NCBI GenBank assembly: GCA_030141605.1
Contig: JAQGDQ010002368.1
Span: 372,001-436,000 of the forward strand
Source: Tubiluchus corallicola
Lineage: Eukaryota; Priapulida; Priapulimorpha; Priapulimorphida; Tubiluchidae
DNA length: 64,000 bases
Direction: 5' to 3'
The notes under the pieces: generated by a model
Databases searched by the model: none
Seen by the model: the letters and a program-made list of their open reading frames with translations, nothing else
What the model was told of the DNA's origin: nothing
Translations under genes and position numbers: made by a program
Part shown: positions 51,946-64,000 of the stretch, piece by piece
How positions within the stretch are numbered: the stretch's first letter is position 1
Layout of the letters: each line of letters starts with the position of its first letter

Positions 51946-54900
51946 CAGTTCCCAAAAAATGCCTCTGGCCATCCATGTGCCTGTAAACAGAACACAGATA
52001 GTCACCCATTTTTTTCGTGTGACACTACTATTACAAGAGAAAAATGGATTACCAGTATTATAACTGTTTGCACTTAAACTAGAAAAGAGTTTGATCTAAA
52101 CCAACAATGAAGACACTACACTGTACTTTATGTTTCCACTGTAAAAATCAGGCTGCAGAACTACGTTTCTCTGTTTTTAATACAGCACTCTGAAAGCCAA
52201 AATCTAGTGTTAAATCCAAACACATTATCATTTCTCTAGGTTAGACACACAAGTGCCATAGTTTCAATGAGATAAATAGCCATGCGTAATATAGCAAATA
52301 AAGTACTAGAGAATACAACTAAGACTTTGAACATGATCAGTCAGATGACATTAAAAAAAGGCAATAATCTACAACCCATCTTCTGAACAAGGAGTTTTTT
52401 AATTCTGTTCCTTTGTTGTTTAAACAATTTACATTATACATATCTTTAAGATTCATGAGCCCTTATGTAAACCATACTGAGAAAACTTGGTACATGCACA
52501 CAGTATGCAGGTATAGCAGATTAGGGAAAATGTCATTCGACTGCAGCAATGAAGTAATTGCTATTTTATATGATACCATACAAACTATATCATGGTGCTG
52601 AGTATGCTTCCTTATTTAATGCTGAGCTAGTACACTAAATTCGACTGTCGGATTGCATGCAATCATTCTACAGATTACCTGCTTTTTATGACATATTATC
52701 ATCATAATTATTTATATAAGGAAACTGTTTCTGGCATGTTAGCAAATCTAAAGTAATAGTAAGTGACAGAAGGTTGTGAAATGTCTCCATCGTATTGTCA
52801 ACTTGACACTTAACTTCAGAAAAACACTTTGCACGTGCACATTAAGATTCAACAAACGGTTTGAAAATCCCCGGAACAGCAAAAAGATACACAATTAAGA
52901 AACAAACCAGTGCAGAGCGTCACAGACTTCATCGGATGGTGACGTTGATGGCGAAAAATTGGGTAGTCCAGATGCGAGGTATCACTAAGCATAGCTTTAA
53001 TGTCATCAACAGATGTCACCCCAGGAAGCTCTTCGATTTTTGCAGCTCTCATTTTAGATGACTGCTGCTTACCCTTTTCTACAAGTCGTATTCGTCTATA
53101 CCTTTAAAACAACTTCCATTTTAGATTTCAAAGAATTATTAAGAAGTACGAAAAATTAATAAGTTAAAAGATAAAACAGCAAACTGTAACGTGCTGTTGA
53201 TTGACATATAGCATTGCAGAGGGATGTTAGTACAGAATGTCAGCAACATAGATATATGCACCAAAGTTACACTACTTAATTACACACTGTAATGTGCGGA
53301 CAGCACATTTAGGCATGGCCATTTGGGCATTGGAAAAATTAGGTGCCAGACACTTGGGCACTGACTTGTTTAGACATTTTTGTACCATTGCAGGTACACT
53401 TAATTGTGCGGTTAGATCCAATAAAACTCGACCATGCAAGGATACCGTAACATCATTTCTGTGTTGCACTACAAATCACATTGCCTAGCAGCCTAGACTT
53501 GTGTGGGAATCCTTGTCCTTTGCCTAACTGGTGATTGCCGATTGAACCCATTAACTGATGGGTATAGTATTACTGCTGTCATCAGCTTACTATGCACTGC
53601 AAAGGCTTTTAACTAATTTTAGAAAAGAAGTTATGCCTAAATTACTTTGTGCAGTTAAAAATTAGAAAAAAATATTTTAAAATATTAATTTATATAAGTG
53701 AATTAACAATAAATTAAAAAGTATAGTTTTCTAAATCGTACTGCTCTAAAATTTTCAAATTCTCCTTAACTGTTAGATCTTTATGTTTATGCTCCATTTT
53801 TCAAATTTTTAACTCTATTCCTTTGTTTGCTGCATGCTTACTCTTGTAAGTCACAAGGAATACTGGCTGATTACTGTACCTGCATCTATGATTATCAAAA
53901 GGAAACTGCTAGGCAAGTGATTAAATGTTTAGCTTCCAGAAATTCTTTGGGTAATGAGGTTAAGTGCAGTGGATGAGCAGGTAACAGATTCAAAGCCAAA
54001 TCTCTACGCCAGCGTATTAGCGCATAATAAACATACCTGTTTACAAACAAAACGGTACTTAACAGGATTTGTTTACACATATATAATAGACAAAAGGGAA
54101 GTCAAGATGACATAAAAGTAGGAAAGGCTGTTTGGGCACAAACAAATATCTTATTTTAAGTAAGTGAAGGAAAAATAATTGAGTTAATTAAGCGAAGTTA
54201 TTTGAGTCAATTACCAATAGTTCTTATGTATGTTTGAACAGAAGTGGCCCATTCCAGGCGTTTTTGAGCCAATTAAGTGATTGAGTCTATTAACCATGAG
54301 TCTATTAAGTGGTGACTACTATATATATGTATAAGATTCGCGGCAGCTACAGCTCCAACAATGGCACCATTTGTGATGATCTATATATCAAACGAAGGTC
54401 TCAATCTAGAATCATCTCAGTGGGGTTTATTTTTCGAATCATGCCCACCGTGACAAACAGGGAACAAAAAACTTCGAAAATGGTCCTTTTATGCCTGTTT
54501 TTTGCTAAACTTATACCTCTCATTTCTGGAGAACGAGAATGGACCGGGACTGGTGCAGGTAATAGTTTATAGCCAGTTCAATGGTGGGTGTAGTAGGTGT
54601 ATTTAGAATTCGCGGGAAGGCCATGGCGCCAAGCGATGGGCATTTTCCCGGACCCAACCATGCAAATTTTGCAGAAAGCTGCTTAAACAGCCTCTGGAAA
54701 AATTCAATTGGTGCAACTGTCTGAGTATGTTGAAAAAAATAAGTACACTTGCAGAAAGAGGACGAAACAGTCTACAAAATGTTGAAGGTTTCACCAGGAG
54801 AAATGTCCAATAGATGAAATGGGAAGTGTGTATTTATTTCAAGGTCCTTTTTAACCCCCCCCCTTACTGCATGCTATTTGGAACACCCATTGTCTTTGAG

Positions 54901-57900
54901 TCAGAAATTTCGAGGCTGTTCTGGGCAGTGTTCTCACCCGCCATTCTACTGTGTCATATTATAAGTAAGTTCTGTTAGCCTAATATTGCATGAGATGCAG
55001 TTAGCAAAACTATGTGAAATGACTGCATATTATTGATCATTTGCTATAGGCACACAGTTTCAACTTTATACAAAATGTTTTGCATGGTTTCACCATGATG
55101 CTCTGCTGTTGGTGTTGGTGTTGTAGCTGTCGTCATCGTTGGTGTCATCATAGTCGTCATCAACATCATGAACACCATGTGATGTGGTGGATTTGGTGGT
55201 GTGTGTGATGAGTGTGCCGCGGATGGTGTGGCGGGGTGGTAGGATGTGTGTGGTGTTGATAGAGTGGTGTAGTGGGTGTAGTGTAGTCTTGTCTGAGTGA
55301 CATGGTGTGGTGTAGTATTGAAGTGGGTGGTGTGTTGTGACTGGTATGGTGGGTTGGTGTGGTGTGGATGGAATGATTTGGGTGGCACGGTGTAGAGCGG
55401 TGTGGTGTGGGTAGTGTTGGTGTAGTGTGTTGTGAGTGGTATGGTGGGTGGTGTGGTGCAGGTGGTGTGCTATGAGTGGTGTGGCGTATTGGTGTGGTGT
55501 GAGTTGTTGTGTGCAAAATTCTTTTTGCGGGGTTTGGGTAGTCATGTAATTAAAACTGGAAATATCTACAACATGATGCAGTTAGCATAAAAACACAGCA
55601 GCTGAGGACATGTATAATCATACATGTTGCAAAAGATATAGCAAAAGCACTTACAATAATCATTGATCTTGATATCGATAACAATGCGTCATTTAATTGG
55701 CTCACAAACTGATCTAACTGGTTGTTTTTAAGTTGGCAGCTAGTATAAGCAACTAATGAACTAACAGCATATTATTAAAGCACAGCACTCAATGAATGAA
55801 GATGTTCTGTTGTTATAATACCATTAAATTACTGCACCAGCTGAGTGATATTAAATTCTTGTAAAAGAATTTTTATGTGAAGCACATTTTAGTTTTTTAT
55901 TGTTTTGCGATGCACTTGATATTTGTAATATAAAATGTTGTCACACACTAATAAAATGCCATGTAAACTTGCGGTGTCTTCTACTTCGTTCATTTTAAAA
56001 GCTACTACACATAATGCTGAATTACAGTGCACAGTTAAGTAAGTGATTTAAATTGTTACATCCCATATTATTGCAAATGTTTAATTAAGTGAAGCAATGA
56101 TTTTAAAAGTATTGTAAAAGTTAATAAAATAGTGAACTAATGAAAACCTAATTGACAGAAATAAACAATTGAGCATAATATTAAATTTTATTGTTGCCTA
56201 GATGTTATATGCCGAAAAACTAACACCTCCCCCCCCCCCCAAATACCACATACTCTATTATACGCATCTTGCAGCAATATGGGGAATCACTAATACTGTT
56301 TTATGGGCTCCAAATTCAGAAACTTCATGGCACAGAAAAAGATGGAATTATGTGCATGAGCCTAAATTTAGAAGACTGATTAAGTTCATTACGTATTGCA
56401 GTGGTATCTAGTCGCACTGTGTGGTTGTTCTTCTATCACTTGAATATCAATCCTTGAATTCTTGTCACCTTCAGGGGGATAAGCAACTTCATAATTGATG
56501 ATTTTCTTATTTGCACAATCTGCCAAATTCACGCTGCAAATAAGTACCACAAAAAGAGTTGTTACATGGTTTAACAATGCTTGTCTAAATAAGAAAAGTT
56601 TTCAACCCAAAAAGGCATATCACCATTTGCAAACTCAATACAGTGAATAATAATGTGAATTTAGTACAAGTAGTAGTAGCAGCAGCAGCAGGAGCAGTAG
56701 CAGTAGTTATTAATTGTAACAATGAATCATTATAAGCAGAATGATTTTACAGTCCAGTACAATAAGATAAACAAATACAATTGACCAAGCAAACACTACT
56801 ACATAAACGGAGAAGAGAAACTAAACTTGTGTGTATATTAGTTTTCCAACAACATAAAGCAACATCTAATAGTCATTGTTACAAGCTTTAGACTACAAAT
56901 AAATAAATTTGTCAAATCTCATTCAGGATAATCCTGGCACACATTCTCTGTATCAATACATTCACAAATGAAATTATATTATATTTGCACTAAACACTCC
57001 AGCAAATATTATACACATGCTACATGCACACTATGTAAACTATGTTAAGTAATGTTACAATCTCACATAAAAATCTCAAAGCTGTAGCATCCTGCATGAT
57101 TAATCAGGAAAATAGGAACAGTTGTTAAATCAATGACAAAACTGAACTCATTTGTTACATTGGTGAAATAATTACTTGCAAAGCAAGGAAAACAATTTAA
57201 AGGTTTACTAAGCTACAGGCCTACTTTTTATACTCCTTATATTGACGTTTCTATCTTGTTCAGTAAAGTAGTGTAGTATGCAGATCCTGTATGCTGTTAG
57301 TAGTAGCATTAGAGTTTGCATGGAATGAAATACACAGACAAAATGCAAATGTACGAAACTTTAGTACAGCTGGAGTAATTTACCTCACAGTTCACGCTAT
57401 TAAAAAACTGAACAAAAGGTTTGAATATATTCAGTTTGAAACTGAATAAAAGGTTTTCCAACTTTAATAAAAGTTTATTTATCTAGCTTTTGTGTTTTTA
57501 CTGTTAAGCAATAAAGTAAAGTAAAAAAGTACTAACTTGCAATAGTTTTACAAGGAATGACAAAAAGACACCCAAAAGTATTGGCTAGGAAAGTCCATGG
57601 AAACACAATAATTTTTTTTCATTTTCTTGGCATGTATTTGTCTATTTACATATACTGAATAATGACATTGTAAAACATGTATTAATTATCAATCATGTTA
57701 AACCTTTTATTAAACCACTTTGACTAGTCCTGCAACAATTCTTTCTATATTTACCCATTTGTATTTGTCATTTATAAGTTTTGAAGAAACTTACTGCAAT
57801 TCAAAATAAACTTGACATGTTCTAATCTCAGTCTAATCTCAGTCTGCTTTATGTCATTCTTGTATGCTTACTTGCGGTCCAATAACACAGAATCAAGAAA

Positions 57901-60900
57901 ATCAGTAGTACAGAAGCTAAAACTCACCTAATTCCACGGGCAACAGCAGTATTCTTTAAAATGACATCAACATCGTTTATACACTTAGCAGCAAGAAGAG
58001 CTCTTGTCACAAAAACAGATGCTGTAAAGAAACAAAAAAATTTTAGAATAAGCCTGAAAAGATACAGAGTGATTTTTATTAAAAGTAGGTAGTGATTACA
58101 ACTCATGTTTAGTTATAAAAATCAATTTTCAAGCAAAATGATGCTTACGAATTTTTCCTCGGGCAAAACCTTTAGGTGCCATCGTATTTATGGTATAGAT
58201 AACTCCATACTTGTTGAAGCTCATGCAATAACCAGGAAGAAATCCAGGATATATAAATGAAGTAAAATTTTCTTCAACCACAGCAAACTTTCCCCTTGGT
58301 GATGAGCTTATTATATGTGCCTGGACCACCGCACAATTGTACTCAAATGCCAAGCATGCATCTTCTGTATGACCCATACCAAGCTGTAAACATATAATAT
58401 ACATACGTGGAGAAGGGTTCAAAAGGTATGCTTCTCCCTTCTCTCATAACAATCGCTGCTTTTATTAGTAAGACTTACGTAACTGCTAAAAAAATTTTAA
58501 GTTAGCAACTCTTGTATATGTTCCATATATGCAACACTTCCGTATTTGCAAATAACTGTTACTAAAAAATAAATTACGGTATCTAATGTAATACCAGCAG
58601 GAATACAGAGAATTTGTGTGGACTCTGTATAAAATAACCATGAAAAAACTATGCCAAACAAACAGGATAATGCACTTGTTTTTCTAAAATTGCAAAGTTT
58701 TGTTAATATTCACACAAGAAACAGAAGATGTTCACACATTTCTACAAAGAACTTGTCCACCAGAAATGAAATGAAAATAGCGATAATTGCACTTTCGGAT
58801 AAGTTTCGATTACGGCGAAATTTATTAAATTTCGTAGTGGAAATTTCCGATAATTTTCCATAGCATTTTCTGTGCTTTTACTAGTACTTATCCAATTTAT
58901 CTTTTGTTTTCTCCTAGTTATGAAAAATTGCTGAAAAATCTTGGCTAAATTAGTTCAAATAAAGCAAAAATTTCGTTTGTATAACATTTTGTGATATGCT
59001 TTTACCGGCAATGCAGCATGTCTTCAGTGCTGATGACTACAAAGTTTTAGGGTCTCCAGGCCCAATCAACCGAAATACCACATTTGAATTTACTTAGCAA
59101 AATCACGTTTTTTTTATAATTTGTGAAATATCTACAAATTAAAGTTTGTTTATTTTTAACGAAAAGTTAAGATATTTAAATATTAATCATTAAGGATACT
59201 TAAATAAAAAGATATTATAACACATTTCTAAGGTAAGCCACTCCATCAAACTTGAGGTTCTATACTATAAAACATCTTTGTCCTTTTTGTATTAGAATTT
59301 TTCATCAGTAATTTTGCATCACAGCAAATGAAAGCAAACAAACAAAAAACAAATTTTTTTATTTATTTTAGAGTTTTTTTAAGCTTTAATAGTAGTTAGT
59401 TTTGCAAAAATGTTTTGGTAATCTATGTTTCATAAATTTCGGTCTGTAAGTTCAGTTTCGGTAACATCCCTGTTGTCCACCATAAATAACTGAAACATTA
59501 AGTTCATTGCTTATTAGTACTTTACGGTAGTTGAGAGGATGCTGTTAAGAATGCATACGTATCAATGATGTTCACTGTTCAAGAACAGTCCTTCAAAGAT
59601 TTACGATGTCACTGTGACGACCACTGGCACCATTTTTGACTGTCTATGGTGTATTGTATAAAAGAATAAATAGTTTTGTCAGGAATGCAAAATAGGCGTT
59701 GCCTTTTACTTTATCCGAGCACGCCAGAGTTCATCACATGTGGATAAAAACAATTTTTAATACTAATTTTTTAAGGCAAGGGGTTTTTATCCAGACTTTT
59801 TTAACGAGGGTCCTAGTAGTTTGATTAAAACTGATGCTATTTTAGGCCATTATAATTTGTACTTAGAAATGACGAGGACGAACAGGAGGACAAACAAACG
59901 TTATTGCTTTTTTTATAAAAAAAACGTGTAAAAATTATTTAGTGGCAATTTCAAAAATAATATTTCTACAAATCACTTACATACATACATATAACGAAAG
60001 AATTCAGTTAACCCCATCCCAGGTATAATAGGAAGAGAGGAGAGGATAATTACCGAAGAGTTCCATTGTCGCTGCAGCTGTACCAATGGGCTAGCCTCAG
60101 GTCGTGATACCGTGGGTCCAGTTATCCAGGATCACATCTCAAGAATCAAGAAACCACACTGCTGGGGCTCACGCATTGCAGACTCCACCACCAGAGGGTT
60201 AGAAACAAGGATCCAGGGTCTCGAAACGTCTCCGTTTACTCCTATACTGTAGGAGTCAGCAAATGACGGAGGAAAGGAGAAAAGTTCCTCGTTCCCAGTC
60301 TTCAACTAGGCAACCTCCTTAGGCAGTTCCAAACTCCACCCAACAACCGTCATGATCTACGTGGCCAGATTACGAACACGACGAAGTTTCCTGCAAACTA
60401 GTAACACTGCCTAGGAACCGTCTGGTTTCCTCTCAGAGAAATTTGATTACACTGAGAACACCAAAACTAGCGAACTCATTATGAGATCTCAAAAGTTATG
60501 AGATCTCAAACTTGCTGCCACAAAACGTGTGCTTCCAACGCAGCTTAAAAACCCGTAATGGCGGCAATAAGGAAAAATCACGGTTCAATGCTTTTCCAGG
60601 AGCGCGAAAATTATCCTGTAACCATTCAAGACATGTGACAGGAAGATCGCCATCAAACAGGGAAAAGGGGAGAGGTATTAAAGGATGGGCAGAAAACCAA
60701 CCCAAACATAAAACAGAAATGAATATTTTATTTGGAGTACAAAATGAACTTTAGCATAATTTTAATACGGACGAGGACGTCTGTGACGTCACAGTCACAT
60801 ATACTACAATTTACCTGCCCTGGGCTATTCAAGTACACATCTGTACAACCAGCTATACCATGACTCTCAGGAGCATGTTTTGATATCTTTGTAGATTTAT

Positions 60901-63175
60901 CCAAGTCAAGTGGAATACTTTCATAGTCAATATCCAGATCAATGATAGATAAAAAGATCTGCAAAAATAATAATGTTTAGAGGCAAACTGCTAACCGTAT
61001 TAAAGTACCAAAGTAACTCTACGCTAGAGTCACACTTTATCCTAAGCTGATTTCTCATCATTGAATAAACAACAATTTTGAGAACAGCAGTCAGTGCATG
61101 CTTTCAAAAAAATATTTCAATCCTAATATGGCCAAAGTACAACTAAACGACTTGTATATTCCTAAATATTAATTTATTCACTTCCACATATATATATATA
61201 TGAACATTTTTCTAAACAGTATGATTCCATTTTATGGGGGCTTGGAGTATTTTACAGAAGCTTGTACCTGTATATAGAGTAATGAGTGTACACAAACCTT
61301 TTCAAAAGGTTGTTCGCTTCCATCACAAATGCCTTGAAGTTCCTCCACGTACTGCGGAAATGCATCGTTTGCTGCATCAAAAAACTCACTGTATATCTAT
61401 AAATGAAATTATGTGCATGTACTGTAATCTACGTAGGATGACACTGGAAATCTATTAGCACTTAGCACCAATTACGTCAAAACTAAAACTTTTTATTCAG
61501 GGTTTCACACAGTTGTAGCTTTGCTTCAAAACAAACAACCCATATGTTTAACTCAACTCCTACAGTAGCAATATCACTCTGAATTTATTTGTTTATAAAA
61601 AATAAAACACACCTGCTGTAAATTTACAGACTCATTACTGAAATAGATTTTACATACCTACATCTACATAAAAATATTTATTCTTGATATCTCATTGAAT
61701 AAATAAAAATGAAAATAAAAAACTATTTCTCTGAAAATATTGTGGTATAATAAAACGTATTCTGCTAATTGCAAGAATAAAATTTTTATTAATTAACTAA
61801 AATGTTCAGACAAAATTTTATGACACATTTTTGGTTTTAACTATTTATTACACGCTAACGCCACAACCTAACAAGTGACATAATAAAATAACCATGAAAC
61901 GCAAACAGTAACATGGAATTATAGCTAAACAATAAACAATTTTAACTTATTCATTGACAATACAAAATTAACATGAGTAGAAGCAGGCTTATTTCTGATT
62001 GGCACACGATGAAGACTAGTTGTTTTTTAATCAAGCAGCATCCTTCCTTCCTCTGTGTATCCTGTACAAGATGTTACTCCCTACCAGTAGCTTTCTACAT
62101 TACATATAAACATGTGCCTAACAATCCTGTAAATATAATGTTCCACCAACAGCTACACAAGATGGCTATGTTCCAATATCTTCACTATCTTCAATAACTT
62201 CATTAACAATCTCGCTAACTACCAAGTAGTCTACAACTGTAACATTAACCATCCAGATCATATCAGCACTTCACATGCCACAAAACCAATTTAACTCCAG
62301 AATATCAATTACAATAACAAGTCAATTGTTTGCGGAGAAAAAGATGTTATCAGTTTGAAATTTTAGCTACGAATAATGCTTATCTGACAAAATAACCATT
62401 ACATTATACCTAGAGAATGCACAATAAGCTTTGAAGGACATTGTATTTGCTAACATCTTGTAAACATCCTTTTGTTGAGGGTATGACTAATCACTAACTC
62501 GTGACGTGACACAGCAGAAAACATAAACAAGCCATTAGCTTATTTGATATTACAGATAGTAAATATAATAAAATAATAAATCATTAATCTTCATTTACAT
62601 CACTATTTGAAACAAATCTTAGTTAATTAGCTACAATAATAATTTGATACTAAAAACAGTAATGCACAATAGGTCACACACCTTCCTCCCCAAGTCACTG
62701 TCAATAAATTTCAGAAAGTAGTCAATATCCGTATTAACTTTGTAGAAATCAGAAATTTGTTGCTTGAACGTCTTTCCCTGAAAATACTTCCTAAAAAATA
62801 ACTCAACAATGGTACATAATTAATAAACATAGTTGATTTACATAACAAGTAAAAAGTGAGAAAATATATTAATGACAGCCTTTGGCTAAGGCTAGTCAAA
62901 ATTCTGGCAATTAATGAATTAGTTAAATAGTTAATCTTAGTTGGGTCAGAACTATAATTTTTCACAAATACGAAGCACGTTTAACTCATGTATTTCTGGT
63001 CTAGATGAGCTCCCAGTCAAGGCAAAAACCATCAGCTTTAATTCTAGAAACTACAGTCATTACAAATTACACACAATTAAAGAGAACTTGACAAACTTAC
63101 TATAGCAAACCCAACATCATAATAGCCACCAGAAGCATGAAGAACTGGCAGAAACAAAGCTTGAGCTGACAACAT
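51746..63175 (-). CDS. tan-like beta-alanyl-amine hydrolase (peptidase C45 family), copy 2, nine exons, 392 aa
   Basis: Exons on the minus strand: 63101-63175, 62682-62777, 61298-61396, 60815-60958, 58149-58383, 57928-58021, 56393-56533, 52908-53101 and 51746-51846 (1179 nt; phases 0,0,0,0,1,2,2,1, identical to copy 1). No signal peptide: it starts MLSAQALFLPVLHASGGYYD. The putative Gly|Cys128 autoprocessing site is in IAGCTDVYLNSPGQ. Exon 5 has MGHTEDAC (the GHTEDA of Drosophila tan), AHIISSSPRGK and LPGYCMSFNKYGVIYTIN. Exon 7 ends TRYHCN, exon 8 has DIKAMLSDTSHLDYPIFR, and exon 9 has GIFDLMNGKWSIYM like the tan C-terminus. The family hydrolyses N-beta-alanyl-dopamine or beta-alanyl-histamine in the cytosol after self-cleavage; the substrate here is unproven. 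Intron 7 is 3.3 kb and holds other repeats. Copy 1 lies 18 kb away in the same orientation. Confidence 0.92.
54330..54660 (-). repeat. inverted, diverged relative of the ~850-bp satellite
   Basis: Within intron 7 of tan-like copy 2, the run from GCAGCTACAGCTCC through ATCTATATATCAAACGAAGG, GGGTTTATTTTTCGAATC, CTTATACCTCTCATTTCTGG and GTGTAGTAGG to the FXR-like GAATTCGCGGGA aligns in reverse orientation with the 3' half of the satellite unit, but with many substitutions. It is an older dispersed copy. Confidence 0.75.
55090..55545 (+). repeat. GT-rich TGGTGTGG minisatellite
   Basis: Irregular TGGTGTGGTG/GGTGTAGTG units over about 450 bp in intron 7 of tan-like copy 2. The Thr/His ORFs on the minus strand are low-complexity artefacts. 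Confidence 0.9.
60781..60794. promoter_or_regulatory. CRE-type palindrome CTGTGACGTCACAG
   Basis: A perfect 14-bp palindrome containing the CREB/ATF core TGACGTCA, 20 bp past the donor of exon 4 of tan-like copy 2. A regulatory role is only a possibility. Confidence 0.3.
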
Positions 63176-64000
63176 GACCACTAAATCTACTGGCTTTTTC
63201 TTCGTAATCAATTACAAAATCATTCAAATTGTGCATATCAGTAGCTAAACAAACTCTGACTTTTCACTTTGCTGGTGAAAGAACTTCTCAGATAGACTGC
63301 AACTGTCTGAAGCAAGCAAGAGCAAGACATGTCTCTGAAAGCATAAAATACGGTATTCTCAAATTTTCCTAAAGATGTGTGAAAGGCACAAAAATCACCA
63401 AAGAAACGGATTGTTTTCAAAACTAACGATTTCTTCCACTCCCTTTCTCAATTGACGTTGGCTCGTTAACTTTGGTTTTTCGCCACCCTTTCTCTATTAA
63501 TTTTGTATTTTTGTGCATTTATTTTTATATGTTATATAAAAATGTAAAACAATAAATTAACAACCTTATCTAACCTAATCTTTTTCATCTTATCATTATG
63601 CTCCTAGTCCTAGACAATTGTTCTAGAGTTTAGACGTGTTTTCTCTTTCTTGGTATAGTTTGCTCAAGTCCCAAGCGAAATTAAAATAAAATTTCGAATG
63701 CGAAAAGTCTTCTGTGCTCTGATATCAGTAAGAACCACAGCGTTAGTAATTTAAGTTTAACGAATTATTAAAAATCCGAAATACAGCTCTGATGTTAGGT
63801 CCTCAAATTTGATCAGCACCTGGGCGGCTCATCATCATTAGGTAGTTACTGGGCAGAGAAATTCTAAAACTGTCACCAAGTCAGGCAAACACAACGATAA
63901 TACAGCAAAGAAGTAGACACTGCTAAAGTCTGCTATGCTACTGGCTTGTCAGCATTCACTGTTGTAGGGCGCCGAGTAACCCACTAGCCGAAATAGGACA
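63176..64000. other. 5' flank of tan-like copy 2
   Basis: No exon, TATA box or repeat recognised. The short minus-strand ORF at 63238-63420 has no recognisable features. Confidence 0.5.

Noticed and set aside
52849-52907. Read-through of exon 8 of tan-like copy 2 to the TGA/TAA at 52849
   Set aside because: A GTTTGT donor at 52907 in phase 1 joins exactly to terminal exons that match the tan C-terminus; copy 1 has the same exon 8 border.

Overview
The window is AT-rich nuclear DNA from an invertebrate animal. It has GT-AG introns of 0.1-4 kb, TATA/AATAAA-type signals, long microsatellites, LINE and LTR-retrotransposon remnants and many small inverted-repeat elements. Nothing bacterial is present. 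The gene set (NSMCE3, tan-type peptidase C45 hydrolases, secreted Tyr/Thr-rich structural proteins) fits an invertebrate, perhaps a lophotrochozoan such as a mollusc, but I cannot fix the phylum from sequence alone.

Layout. (1) About 0.4-17.2 kb: four genes for secreted, low-complexity, tyrosine-rich proteins that lack cysteine in the part I can read. They are a left-truncated plus-strand gene (terminal exon 388-667), a convergent minus-strand paralogue (1301-3735), and two plus-strand genes with signal-peptide mini-exons (7125-11936 and 13739-17216). (2) 19.8-27.3 kb: a complete seven-exon NSMCE3 (MAGE-domain subunit of SMC5/6) on the plus strand. (3) 27.7-33.3 kb: a complete nine-exon tan-like hydrolase gene on the minus strand, tail-to-tail with NSMCE3. 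(4) 33.4-51.4 kb: a repeat-rich block. It holds a 564-bp pure (GT)n, adjacent inverted-repeat elements, two LINE remnants (one expanded into a 78-bp satellite with a 312-bp higher-order period), a 1.77-kb inverted-repeat element with TGACGTCA near its ends, a Ty3/gypsy remnant with an integrase-then-RT order, and about five tandem ~850-bp satellite units. (5) 51.5-63.2 kb: a second tan-like gene on the minus strand with the same nine-exon structure and intron phases, and with a tandemly duplicated terminal exon.

The exon structures were reconstructed by hand from splice signals, phase continuity and, for the two hydrolases, comparison of the paralogues with each other. In all reconstructed genes the exon lengths sum to a multiple of three. 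How the genes work together is inference: tan-type enzymes release dopamine or other amines from N-beta-alanyl conjugates, and catechol chemistry can crosslink Tyr-rich extracellular proteins, so their proximity may be meaningful or may be chance.
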